Source of the DNA: Larkinella humicola
Lineage (GTDB): Bacteria; Bacteroidota; Bacteroidia; Cytophagales; Spirosomataceae
Direction: 5' to 3'
DNA length: 64,000 bases
Assembly: GCF_008727875.1 (NCBI RefSeq)
Contig: NZ_VTWS01000001.1
Location: 248,001-312,000 of the forward strand
A program made the translations under genes and the position numbers. Positions 25,032 to 33,328 of this stretch are shown here, one piece after another (position 1 is the stretch's first letter; the number at the start of each line of letters is the position of its first letter). The notes below the pieces were generated by a model. The model made no database searches. It had not been told where the DNA came from and was given only the letters and a program-made list of their open reading frames with translations.

Positions 25032-27677
25032 TCAGGGGGCTTTTCGGGCCTGGGCTTCCAGGATTAATTGTAACTGAGCTTTTGATTCAGTAACATGCTC
25101 ATAACTGCCTTGCCCTAAGGTGGCTAACCTTTTCAGGTTGGCTGAATTAACCACATTTCGACTAAAGGTTAACACTGTAAGATTGATCTCTTTACGGGCT
25201 GATTGACCGACTAGTTCATAGACTGATTCGCTGATCGGGAATTCGCCATCGGTAGCCAGAATGATCCGGTTATTTCCCCAGGGAATGAAGTGCTTTTCGG
25301 CCAGTTTGTAGGCGGTTTTGATGCCGTCGTTGCCGTCGGTTTCGCCGGTCGACCGGAGCTGGTCGATGGCGTGGGCAATGTCGGCGGTTTTCGACCCGGA
25401 GGTGGGTGGCAACACCACTTTGGCTTTTCCAGAATACACCACAATCGAAACCTGGTCTTCGGGCCGCAGCAACGGCAGCAGTGATTTGATGGATTTTTTC
25501 AGCAACGGCATCTTGTACGGCGACTCCATCGAGGCCGAAACATCCAGCAACAGCACCATGTTGTTGGTCGCAAAACCGTCCAGTGTAGGAGCCGCTTCAG
25601 TGGGCGCGGGTGCGGGTGTCGGGAGGGACACCGGTGCCGGAAGGGTCGGAACGGGTGCCGCCGGTTCCCCTTTTTCAGCAACCGGCTCGACTCGCCTGGC
25701 TGTCACCGGTCGCCGGAACGCAAACAGGTTGGGTTCCATAATCGTTTTCAGAACGCCGGTTTTGGCCAGTTCGCTGAACTTGTTATACTGATAGACCAGT
25801 TCGTTGTTGTAAAAGTAATAGAACGACTCGTAGGGATGCGAACCCGTCGGTGAAGCCGGTTTGACCGTTCGGGCTTTTTCGGCAAAACGCCCGGTGTTTT
25901 CGGCCAGGTCCTCATAGGGCGAATAGGGACAGAGTCCGTTGCTGCGACCGTAGCGGGTCAATCCTTTCAGGTTTTTGTATTCATCGGTGATCAGCGCCCG
26001 GCGGTTTTCCTCCAGCTTTTCCGTCGCGGGAATCTGCGGGGTTTCGTCCCCGTAATACGACCGAATGCCAAACAAAACCGTCTTGTTGTCGTCGATGGCT
26101 TTGAGCAGCGCGTTGCCGGCGAGGAGCCACGAACTGGCCGGATTCGCCGGTTTGTAACTCTCGTGAATCCGCCGAACGTCGGCATACAACTGCTCTTTTT
26201 TTTGATCGAAAAGGTCGAACAAAACGGCGTAGCGGTCCAGAATGGCGTCGGAAAGTTTCAGGCCGTCCTGTTCATACTGTTTTTCCTGCGTGTAGGCAAT
26301 TAGCTCAATGCTAAGCCCGTCCATTTCCTTTAACATGTTCATCAGCACCTCCGTCTGTGCATTAATCGCAGTCCGATACTCCGCCGGAATGGGTTTGCTG
26401 CCGTTCAGAAGAAGCTGGTAATCGGCCAGCGGTAGTTTGTATTCCGTGTGCGAATACGTCAACTGACCCCGTCGCCGGTTTGGATCGGGATAACGGTGGT
26501 ATTCGGCCGACGACTGGTAGTTGCGCACCTGAACCTGGAGGTGATTCATCTGTCGCAGCGACTCGTTGATGAAGTCGATGTAGGCATTCAGGGCGTGGAA
26601 AGTGGCATCGGAAGCCGGAGCCGCCGACGGTTTGGTTTTGAACGGAACCCGCGGCAAATCCCGGAACGGTTCGGTGCGGGCGGTTTTCTGCGCTGCCATT
26701 CCCGCAGATTCCAGTACAAAAACCGGGCAGAATTTGGGATAATCCAGCAGGTGTTTAACCGAAACACTGTACTTGACAAACGACTGGTAATTCGACAACA
26801 GATCGTTGTTGTAGTGATTGATCAGGCTCAGATACACGCGGTTGCCGTGTTGCGCCGACTTTTTGGCTTCAAAGGTATAGGCATTGATAGCGTCCAGTTT
26901 CAGGCCCAGAATGGATTGCAAGGCACTCTTGAACGAACCGATCATGCTGGAAGCCGGGTAGGCGATGGCCGACTCGTTTTTGCCAAAACCGGCCAACACC
27001 TCGGCGTCGTGCAGCATGCTGTCGCGGAGGCTATCCGCTGGCCAGCCCGAAGGGGCTTCTTCGTTGAGGGAAAACGGCCAGGACGCCAGTGTTTGTTTTT
27101 CGCGAATCAGGATCTGAACCATTTCCCGCTCCAGTTTCAGGTACGGATCGCTGGCGTCATAGGGTTGATAAACGCGGTAAATCCGTTGAATCTGGCGAAA
27201 AAAAGCGTCCCGTTTGCGGCTGATCTGCCCGGCCTGTTTCTGAAGGTCGGCCAGTAACGCATCCGATTTTTTCAGACCGTCGCGCTGGTAATCGTTCAGC
27301 CGGACGTAGGTTTCCAGTGCTTTGCCCGACTGGTCGAACGCTTCGAGCAATTGCCAGAGGGCTTCCGCTTCCTCGTTGAGTTGCTGGCTTTCCTGCGCAC
27401 TGAGGCCATTGTTGGTCGTTTCGAGGGCTTTTCGGTAGTAGTATTCTTCCAGCGGTCCCGACGATGGCAGCCGGATCAGCGTGCCTGACCGGGTGCGAAA
27501 CTGCTTCGTGGCCGCATAATACGATTGCAGCACCTGGATTCGGTCAAAGACGACATCGACCGATTGATTCAGAAAGGCAACGTATTGATTGAGGGCCTGT
27601 TGGGGCGGTTTTTCTTCAGTATTGTACGCACTGTAGGCGCCAAGGGTCAGGAGGGCTAGAAAAAGAGACGTATTCAT
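25032..27677 (-). CDS. VWA domain-containing secreted protein
   Basis: 881 aa. Short signal peptide (TSLFLALLTLGAYSAY). The first 650 residues are helical, with two related halves, each opening with a 'N..Y..F.N.S' helix (LNQYVAFLNQSVDVVF and LNAYIDFINESLRQM). A Pro/Ala linker precedes the C-terminal von Willebrand A domain with a complete MIDAS: Asp712-Val-Ser-Ala-Ser, a Thr in the GETDGNDGI loop and Asp in LATDGEF. VWA domains mediate metal-dependent protein binding. The duplicated helical part is unfamiliar. It shares direction with the protease fusion, separated only by the tandem GAGTTAAGAGTTA words. Confidence 0.88.
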   Translation of the reverse strand: MNTSLFLALLTLGAYSAYNTEEKPPQQALNQYVAFLNQSVDVVFDRIQVLQSYYAATKQFRTRSGTLIRLPSSGPLEEYYYRKALETTNNGLSAQESQQLNEEAEALWQLLEAFDQSGKALETYVRLNDYQRDGLKKSDALLADLQKQAGQISRKRDAFFRQIQRIYRVYQPYDASDPYLKLEREMVQILIREKQTLASWPFSLNEEAPSGWPADSLRDSMLHDAEVLAGFGKNESAIAYPASSMIGSFKSALQSILGLKLDAINAYTFEAKKSAQHGNRVYLSLINHYNNDLLSNYQSFVKYSVSVKHLLDYPKFCPVFVLESAGMAAQKTARTEPFRDLPRVPFKTKPSAAPASDATFHALNAYIDFINESLRQMNHLQVQVRNYQSSAEYHRYPDPNRRRGQLTYSHTEYKLPLADYQLLLNGSKPIPAEYRTAINAQTEVLMNMLKEMDGLSIELIAYTQEKQYEQDGLKLSDAILDRYAVLFDLFDQKKEQLYADVRRIHESYKPANPASSWLLAGNALLKAIDDNKTVLFGIRSYYGDETPQIPATEKLEENRRALITDEYKNLKGLTRYGRSNGLCPYSPYEDLAENTGRFAEKARTVKPASPTGSHPYESFYYFYNNELVYQYNKFSELAKTGVLKTIMEPNLFAFRRPVTARRVEPVAEKGEPAAPVPTLPAPVSLPTPAPAPTEAAPTLDGFATNNMVLLLDVSASMESPYKMPLLKKSIKSLLPLLRPEDQVSIVVYSGKAKVVLPPTSGSKTADIAHAIDQLRSTGETDGNDGIKTAYKLAEKHFIPWGNNRIILATDGEFPISESVYELVGQSARKEINLTVLTFSRNVVNSANLKRLATLGQGSYEHVTESKAQLQLILEAQARKAP

Positions 27678-27811
27678 GGTGGGGTGGGATGGTAGCAGCT
27701 GGCAAAGTCTGTTGAAGCGTCCTGTTAGTGACGCTAATCAATTGGTCTGCAAGTTCTAACCTTTGATCGAGGTTACGATTACCGTTTACGAAAAACCCCA
27801 AACATCGCTTC

Positions 27812-28768
27812 TCACTTGAACGCAGCCCGGCGCAAGCGGTCGTTGACGGCCCGGCCTAGCCCGGTTTCGGGGAGCAGTTCGGCTATAATAACATCGACGT
27901 TCGACTGATCAAGTGCGCGCAGGGCTGCGAACAGGTTTTTGGCGGCTTCGGAAACGTCGCCCGTAACCGACAGAATCTGCTGGTTCTCCAACGGAATCAG
28001 CCGCGTCATGGCATCGAAGGCCAGCACCCCGATGCGCTCGGGTTTGTGGGTCGCCAGCGCCTGCTCCGGGGTTTTGAGAAAAAGCGGTTTGCGGGGCGCA
28101 TAATGGCTGCTCAACATCCCCGGTGCCTTCGGGTTGGAGGTCGAATGGCTGCGGACCGACACCTTCCCGACAATGGCTTCCAGTTTTTCCAGCGTCATGC
28201 CGCCCAGCCGGTACACAATCGGGCCGCCTTCCACAAACCCGATGATGGTCGATTCGATGCCGACTGTGGAGGAGCCGCCATCCAGCACATACGGAATCTG
28301 GTCGCCCAACTGATCGGCCACGTGCCGGGCGGTGGTGGGGCTGATGTAGCCGAAGGGGTTGGCACTCGGAGCCGCCAGGGGAAAATCGAGCAAAGCCAGC
28401 AGTTTGAGCGCCATTGGATGGTTCGGAATCCGGATCGCCACGTTTTCCAGACCCGAGGTGACGAGATCGGGAATGATCGGTCTTTTGGGCAATAAAATCG
28501 TCAGCGGGCCGGGCCAGAACCGCTCCGCGAGCCGACGCGCCGGTTCCGGAATCCGCGTCACGAACGACTCGACCTTATCGATCGAATCGGTATGAACGAT
28601 GAGCGGATCGAACGAAGGGCGGTTTTTGACCTTGAAGATGTCCAGAACGGCATCCGGATTCAGGGCGTTGCCCGCCAGTCCATACACGGTTTCAGTGGGC
28701 AGTCCGATCACCTTCCCCGCTTCCAGGAAGTCTTTTGCCTTCTGAACATCTGTTCCAATTTGTGCCAT
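27812..28768 (-). CDS. sua5: L-threonylcarbamoyladenylate synthase, Sua5 type
   Basis: 318 aa. The YrdC domain occupies about 1-195, with KVIGLPTETVYGLAGNA, the KNRPSFDPLIVH block and SANPFGYISPT; a C-terminal Sua5 domain follows (APGMLSSHYAPRKPL onward), ending in GLGRAVNDRLRRAA. It makes threonylcarbamoyl-AMP from threonine, bicarbonate and ATP for t6A37 tRNA modification, in the cytoplasm. An upstream in-frame start exists, but a TACCTTTG -7 box ends 5 nt before this ATG, arguing for this start and an almost leaderless mRNA. Confidence 0.94.
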   Translation of the reverse strand: MAQIGTDVQKAKDFLEAGKVIGLPTETVYGLAGNALNPDAVLDIFKVKNRPSFDPLIVHTDSIDKVESFVTRIPEPARRLAERFWPGPLTILLPKRPIIPDLVTSGLENVAIRIPNHPMALKLLALLDFPLAAPSANPFGYISPTTARHVADQLGDQIPYVLDGGSSTVGIESTIIGFVEGGPIVYRLGGMTLEKLEAIVGKVSVRSHSTSNPKAPGMLSSHYAPRKPLFLKTPEQALATHKPERIGVLAFDAMTRLIPLENQQILSVTGDVSEAAKNLFAALRALDQSNVDVIIAELLPETGLGRAVNDRLRRAAFK

Positions 28769-28772
28769 GCCG

Positions 28773-28780
28773 CAAAGGTA
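28773..28780 (-). promoter_or_regulatory. -7 box TACCTTTG immediately before sua5
   Basis: Exact TAnnTTTG match on the minus strand, ending 5 nt from the ATG, so the transcript would start at or next to the start codon. No clear -33 TTG is seen in the AT-rich upstream DNA. Confidence 0.5.
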
Positions 28781-28879
28781 CGATTTTGAAAAAAAATTTT
28801 GAATTTCCTGTCCGGTTTCCATTCCTTCGTTCGTCTTAGCGTCAAAAATCAAATAATCACGTTAAACCGCAGTACACAA

Positions 28880-29233
28880 ATGGAAAAATTTATGCTGATC
28901 TTCCACGGACAACAAATGGATGAAACCGCCTTTCAGGACTTGTCACCCGAAGACTTTCAGGCCGAAATCGAGAAATGGAACACCTGGATTGGCGGAATTG
29001 CCGCTCAGGGGAAGATGATCGGAACCGAAGCATTGTTGCCCGCCGGCAAAGTGCTGACCGACGGTGGCAAAGTGGTCACCGACGGCCCGTTCACGGAAGG
29101 CAAGGAAATCGTCGGCGGCTACATGCTTTTAACCGCCGATACCTTCGACGAAGCCATCGAACTGGCGCAAGGCTGCCCCCACTTCGAAACCGGCGGAAAA
29201 GTGGAAGTGCGGCAGATTCAGAAATTTGAATAA
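28880..29233 (+). CDS. YCII/DGPF-domain protein, ECF42 partner
   Basis: 117 aa from the ATG at MEKFMLIFHGQQMD; an upstream in-frame start is less like the family. It shows the DGPF signature (VVTDGPFTEGKEIVGGYMLL) and the closing CPHFETGGKVEVRQI. YCII-like proteins are small ferredoxin-fold dimers. DGPF genes are the constant neighbours of ECF42 sigma factors, which is the arrangement here (sigma factor 113 bp downstream, same strand). Their biochemical role is not settled. Confidence 0.9.
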   Translation: MEKFMLIFHGQQMDETAFQDLSPEDFQAEIEKWNTWIGGIAAQGKMIGTEALLPAGKVLTDGGKVVTDGPFTEGKEIVGGYMLLTADTFDEAIELAQGCPHFETGGKVEVRQIQKFE

Positions 29234-29237
29234 ATGA

Positions 29238-29332
29238 AATTTCAAATGTAAAATGATGAACGCCAAATGTAAAAGTAGCCGGATACGCCATTCACTTTTA
29301 CATTTGACGTTCATCATTTTACATTTGAAATT
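29238..29332. repeat. long inverted repeat, AAATGTAAAA family, copy 2
   Basis: Arms of about 39 bp (2 mismatches) around a 17-nt loop; loop-proximal arm end AAATGTAAAAGT as in the other copies, with an inner AAATGTAAAATGATGAA. It fills the gap between the DGPF gene and the sigma-factor gene on the same strand. Confidence 0.9.
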
Positions 29333-29345
29333 CCTTTAAAAATCC

Positions 29346-30590
29346 GTGTCTTCTTCCGATTCTTCCCAACTCGTCGCGCACCTTTTCCGGCATGAAGCAG
29401 GCCGGATGGTTTCGGTATTGGCGGCTATGCTGGGGTTCGACCGGATTGAGCTGGCGGAGGATATTGTGCAGGATGCGATGGTGCAGGCCCTGCGAAGCTG
29501 GCCGTTTCAGGGCATTCCCGAAAACCCCTCGGCCTGGCTCTACCGGGTGGCAAAAAACAAGGCACTGGACGTGGTTCGTCGCGAGAAATTGTTCCGGCAA
29601 ATCAGCGGAGACTGGGCCAGTGAACGGCAGGAAGAAGAAATGATGGAGCGGTTTTTTTTCGAAGACGAGATCAACGACAGCCAGTTGCGGATGCTGTTTG
29701 CCTGCTGTCACCCGTCGCTGCCGTTCGAGTCGCAGGTGGCGATGTGTCTGAAAATTCTCTGCGGGTTGAGCATCCGCGAAATTGCCAACGCTTTTCTGAC
29801 CAGCGAAGAAAACATCACCAAGCGGATATACCGGGCCAAAGAAAAGATTCGTGCCAACGAAATCCGCCTGGAAGTGCCGACCGGGCCGCAGTTGCCCATC
29901 CGCGTGAATGCGGTTTTGAAAAGCATTTATTTGTTGTTTAATGAAGGGTACACCTCGTCGCATCCCGATACGCTCATTCGTCAGGATTTGTGTGAAGAAG
30001 CCATGCGCCTGACGCTGCTGCTCACCCAAACACCCCAGACGACCACACCCCCAGCCCACGCTTTGCTGGCGTTGATGTGTTTCCAGGTAGCCCGCTTCGA
30101 GGCCCGGACGGATGCAACGGGCGCCATCATTCTCCTGAAGGATCAGGACCGGACGCAATGGAACCGGGAGCTGATTGCGCAGGGAAAACGCCAACTGACG
30201 ACTTCGGCGGCAGGCCACGAACTCACTGACTACCACCTCGAAGCCGCCATTGCCCTGCAGCATTGTCTGGCACCCACCTACGAACAAACGGACTGGCCGT
30301 CCATCCTCCGTTACTACGATTTGCTGCTCGACCGGAAACCCGGCCCCGTTGTGGCGCTGAACCGGGCAGTGGCGCTTGCCGAAGTAGACGGCCCCATGGA
30401 GGCCCTGCTGGCGGTTTTACAAATCAAGGAACTGGAGACGAATCAGTATTACCATGCGATTCTGGGTGACCTGTATGCTCAACTCCACCAGACCGACCGC
30501 GCCCGCCAGCATTACCAACGAGCCCTGCACCTCACCTTGTCCGGCGCCGAAAAGCAGTTGCTCCGCAAAAAAATCGCTCCGTTGCTGTAG
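29346..30590 (+). CDS. ECF42-type RNA polymerase sigma factor with C-terminal TPR-like extension
   Basis: 414 aa, starting at GTG just after the inverted repeat. Residues 1-90 hold sigma region 2 (AEDIVQDAMVQALRSWP, NPSAWLYRVAKNKALDVVRR) and about 125-175 region 4 (LKILCGLSIREIANAFLTSEENITKRIYRAKEKI). The last 240 residues are a helical extension (YLLFNEGYTSSHP, then TPR-like helices from RYYDLLLDRKPGPVVALNRAVALAEVDGP), typical of the ECF42/DUF6596 group. In that group the extension is needed for activity and no anti-sigma factor is present; the adjacent DGPF gene supports the assignment. Confidence 0.92.
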   Translation: MSSSDSSQLVAHLFRHEAGRMVSVLAAMLGFDRIELAEDIVQDAMVQALRSWPFQGIPENPSAWLYRVAKNKALDVVRREKLFRQISGDWASERQEEEMMERFFFEDEINDSQLRMLFACCHPSLPFESQVAMCLKILCGLSIREIANAFLTSEENITKRIYRAKEKIRANEIRLEVPTGPQLPIRVNAVLKSIYLLFNEGYTSSHPDTLIRQDLCEEAMRLTLLLTQTPQTTTPPAHALLALMCFQVARFEARTDATGAIILLKDQDRTQWNRELIAQGKRQLTTSAAGHELTDYHLEAAIALQHCLAPTYEQTDWPSILRYYDLLLDRKPGPVVALNRAVALAEVDGPMEALLAVLQIKELETNQYYHAILGDLYAQLHQTDRARQHYQRALHLTLSGAEKQLLRKKIAPLL

Positions 30591-30733
30591 TCTCCCAAAC
30601 GGTTTTAGCAGTAATGATGGAAGTGGATAGTTGCTTTTCTGTTAAAAAAATGGATATTTAGCCCATTCGGTATTACTTTTAGCAGCGTATTCACGTAATC
30701 ACTTCAGTGACCTACTCACTAAACCAAAATTCA

Positions 30734-32476
30734 ATGGATGTTCCACAAATAAAAAAGGCAGCGAAAGTTTACGACGTTGTCATTGTTGGCTCGGGAGCCG
30801 GGGGCGGAATGGCGGCTTATCAGCTTTCCAAAGCGGGTGCCACGGTTTGTTTGCTCGAAGCCGGCGGGTATTTCGACCCGGCTGATCCTAAGTATATTAA
30901 CCAGTTAAAATGGGCGTATGAGTCGCCCCGTCGTGGTGCCGGAACAACGCGTGCGTTTGGTGATTTCGATGCGGCCTGGGGCGGTTGGGAAATTGAAGGT
31001 GAACCGTATTCGGCCGTCAAAGGCACCGAATTTCACTGGTTCCGTTCCCGGATGCTGGGTGGTCGGACCAACCACTGGGGCCGGATTTCCCTGCGGATGG
31101 GTCCCGACGATTTCAAACGGAAAAGCTTGACGGGAATTGGTGAAGACTGGCCACTGAGCTACGAAGACTACGCGCCCTATTATGACAAAGTAGACGACCT
31201 GATTGGAGTGTTTGGCTCAAAAGAAGGACTTCGGGATGCGCCCGATGGCCGGTTTTTGCCACCCCCCAAACCGCGTCTGCACGAATTGATGATCAAGAAA
31301 GCCGGGAAGAGCATCGGTGTGCCGGTTATTCCCTCACGGCTTTCGATTCTGACCAAACCCATTCATGACCGGGGCGGCTGTTTCTACTGCGCCCAGTGTG
31401 GCCGGGCCTGTCAGGCTTATGCCGACTTCTCGTCGTCGTCGGTGTTGTGTATTCCGGCGGTGAAAACCGGTCGGGTTACGCTGATCAATGGCGCGATGGC
31501 CCGTGAGGTGATCACCGATCCGAAAACCGGTCTCGCTACCGGCGTGTCCTACGTCGATGTGCCAACCATGACCGAACAGTCGGTGATGGGCAAAGTGGTG
31601 GTCCTGGCGGCCAGTACCTGCGAAACGGCGCGTTTGCTGCTCAACTCCAAGTCGGCCCGGTTCCAGAACGGACTCGCCAATTCGAGCGGTGTGGTTGGAA
31701 AATACCTCAACGATTCGACGGGTGCTTCACGCGGGGCCTTTATTCCGGCTCTGATGGACCGTAAGCGGTACAACGAAGATGGCGTTGGCGGTGCGCACGT
31801 CTATTCACCCTGGTGGCTCGACAACAAAAAACTCGATTTCCCACGCGGCTACCACATCGAATACGGTGGCGGTATGGGCATGCCGATGTATGGTTTTGGC
31901 TTTGGCATGGAAGGCCGGAACAGCATTGTGCCGGGTCGCGATGGCAAGCCGAAAGCGGCCGGTGGCTACGGTGCGGATCTGAAAGACGATTTCCGCCGGT
32001 TCTACGGAGCCAACATCGGGATGGCCGGTCGGGGCGAACCCGTCCCGCTGGAAAGCAACTACTGCGAAATTGACCCGAACACGGTCGATAAGTATGGGAT
32101 TCCGACGCTGCGTTTCAACTACAAATGGGGCGAAGCGGAAATCAAGCAGGCCAAACACATGCAGGATACCTTCGAGGAAATCATCCATGCGATGGGCGGT
32201 ATTGCGCTGGGGAAAAAACCGGGTCCGGAAACCAACTACGGTCTGGAGGCTCCCGGTAAAATTATCCACGAAATCGGCACGGCACGGATGGGGAACGACC
32301 CGAAAAACTCGGTGCTGAACAAGTATTCGCAGGCGCACGACGTCAAGAATCTGTTCGTGGTCGATGCGGCCGCTTTCCCGTCGCAGGGCGACAAAAACGT
32401 GACGTGGACGATCCTGGCCAACTCCTGGCGGACTTCCGACTACATCATCGATCAGGTCAAACAAAAGAATATCTAA
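30734..32476 (+). CDS. GMC-family FAD oxidoreductase, probable periplasmic sugar dehydrogenase large subunit
   Basis: 580 aa from the ATG at MDVPQIKKAAKVYD (a GTG 27 nt upstream is possible). FAD-binding GSGAGGGMAAYQLSKAG at 19-35, a Cys-rich FYCAQCGRAC loop near residue 220, and the C-terminal GMC catalytic region with His in IIHEIGTARMG and Asn in KNVTWTILAN. Together with the small TAT subunit downstream it resembles gluconate-2-dehydrogenase/glucoside-3-dehydrogenase complexes, which oxidise sugars and pass electrons to a cytochrome. It has no own signal peptide and probably travels with the TAT subunit. The cytochrome gene is not in the window. Confidence 0.92.
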   Translation: MDVPQIKKAAKVYDVVIVGSGAGGGMAAYQLSKAGATVCLLEAGGYFDPADPKYINQLKWAYESPRRGAGTTRAFGDFDAAWGGWEIEGEPYSAVKGTEFHWFRSRMLGGRTNHWGRISLRMGPDDFKRKSLTGIGEDWPLSYEDYAPYYDKVDDLIGVFGSKEGLRDAPDGRFLPPPKPRLHELMIKKAGKSIGVPVIPSRLSILTKPIHDRGGCFYCAQCGRACQAYADFSSSSVLCIPAVKTGRVTLINGAMAREVITDPKTGLATGVSYVDVPTMTEQSVMGKVVVLAASTCETARLLLNSKSARFQNGLANSSGVVGKYLNDSTGASRGAFIPALMDRKRYNEDGVGGAHVYSPWWLDNKKLDFPRGYHIEYGGGMGMPMYGFGFGMEGRNSIVPGRDGKPKAAGGYGADLKDDFRRFYGANIGMAGRGEPVPLESNYCEIDPNTVDKYGIPTLRFNYKWGEAEIKQAKHMQDTFEEIIHAMGGIALGKKPGPETNYGLEAPGKIIHEIGTARMGNDPKNSVLNKYSQAHDVKNLFVVDAAAFPSQGDKNVTWTILANSWRTSDYIIDQVKQKNI

Positions 32477-32487
32477 TTTATGGTATT

Positions 32488-32572
32488 CGGTTTACGGTTT
32501 TCAGTTTACGGTTGGCTGACGCACACACGAAATGAATGCGTCAGCCAACCGTAAACTGAAAACCGTAAACCG
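32488..32572. repeat. perfect inverted repeat, GGTTTACGGTTTTCAG family, copy 1
   Basis: Arms of 35 bp, fully complementary, around a 15-nt loop. Words: CGGTTTACGGTTTTCAG, then TTTACGG, then TTGGCTGACGC. Located inside the two-subunit dehydrogenase operon, where a full terminator would be unexpected. Confidence 0.93.
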
Positions 32573-32587
32573 TAAACCCGCATAAAT

Positions 32588-33214
32588 ATGAAACGTAGAG
32601 ATTCTCTCAAAGCCATAACCCTCAGCAGCCTGGGATTTGCCGGTTTGAATCCGCAGATTTCCGCTGCCGAATCCATCATGCCCCCCGATGTCAAACCGGC
32701 GAAAATTCCCGGCGGTCGTCAGAAATTTGAAGCGGAGCGTGATGCCAAACTGAATGCCGACAAGTTTTTTACGCCCCACGAACTGAAAACCGTCACCGTG
32801 TTGGGAGACATCATCATTCCGGCCGATGCCAAGTCCGGCAGTGCGTCACAGGCCGGAACCCCGGCGTTTATCGAGTTTATGATGAAAGACCAGCCGCAGT
32901 GGCAGACGCCGATGCGCGGTGGGCTTCGCTGGCTCGACAACGTCTGTACGAAGCGGTTTGGCAAGAAGTTTGCTGATTGTCTCAAAGCACAGCAAATCGA
33001 AATCGTGGACGAGATCGCCTACCCGGGCAAAGCCAAGCCGGAGATGTCGCAGGGTGTCGCTTTTTTCAACATGATGCGCGGGTTTGTCGCCACCGGTTTT
33101 TTCACCAGCCAGATGGGCATCAAAGACCTCGGCTACGTCGGCAACACCCCCAACCAGTGGGAAGGTGTTCCGGCCGATGTGTTGAAGCAGTATAATTTAA
33201 GCTACGACGAATAA
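32588..33214 (+). CDS. gluconate 2-dehydrogenase subunit 3 family protein (TAT-exported)
   Basis: 208 aa. N-terminal MKRRDSLKAITLSSLGFAG is a TAT-type leader. The rest matches the small (gamma) subunit family: FFTPHELKTVTVLGDIIIP, GTPAFIEFMM, GGLRWLDNVC and an aromatic C-terminus (TGFFTSQMGIKDLGYVGN). It chaperones or co-exports the FAD subunit encoded just upstream and is required for the complex. The operon continues with a Gfo/Idh-type oxidoreductase. Confidence 0.92.
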   Translation: MKRRDSLKAITLSSLGFAGLNPQISAAESIMPPDVKPAKIPGGRQKFEAERDAKLNADKFFTPHELKTVTVLGDIIIPADAKSGSASQAGTPAFIEFMMKDQPQWQTPMRGGLRWLDNVCTKRFGKKFADCLKAQQIEIVDEIAYPGKAKPEMSQGVAFFNMMRGFVATGFFTSQMGIKDLGYVGNTPNQWEGVPADVLKQYNLSYDE

Positions 33215-33220
33215 AGAGTC

Positions 33221-33310
33221 AAAAGTTAAGAGTTAAAAATTACAAATTGGTTTGACGCTTAACGTTTTAACGCAGCAACGTCCCGTTTTAATTTTTAACT
33301 CTTAACTTTT
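33221..33310. repeat. inverted repeat, AGTTAAGAGTTA family
   Basis: Perfect 22-bp arms (AAAAGTTAAGAGTTAAAAAT core) enclosing a 46-nt loop that holds its own AACGTTTTAACG-like symmetry. Located between the subunit-3 and Gfo/Idh genes. Confidence 0.85.
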
Positions 33311-33328
33311 AATTCATAACTTACTTTT

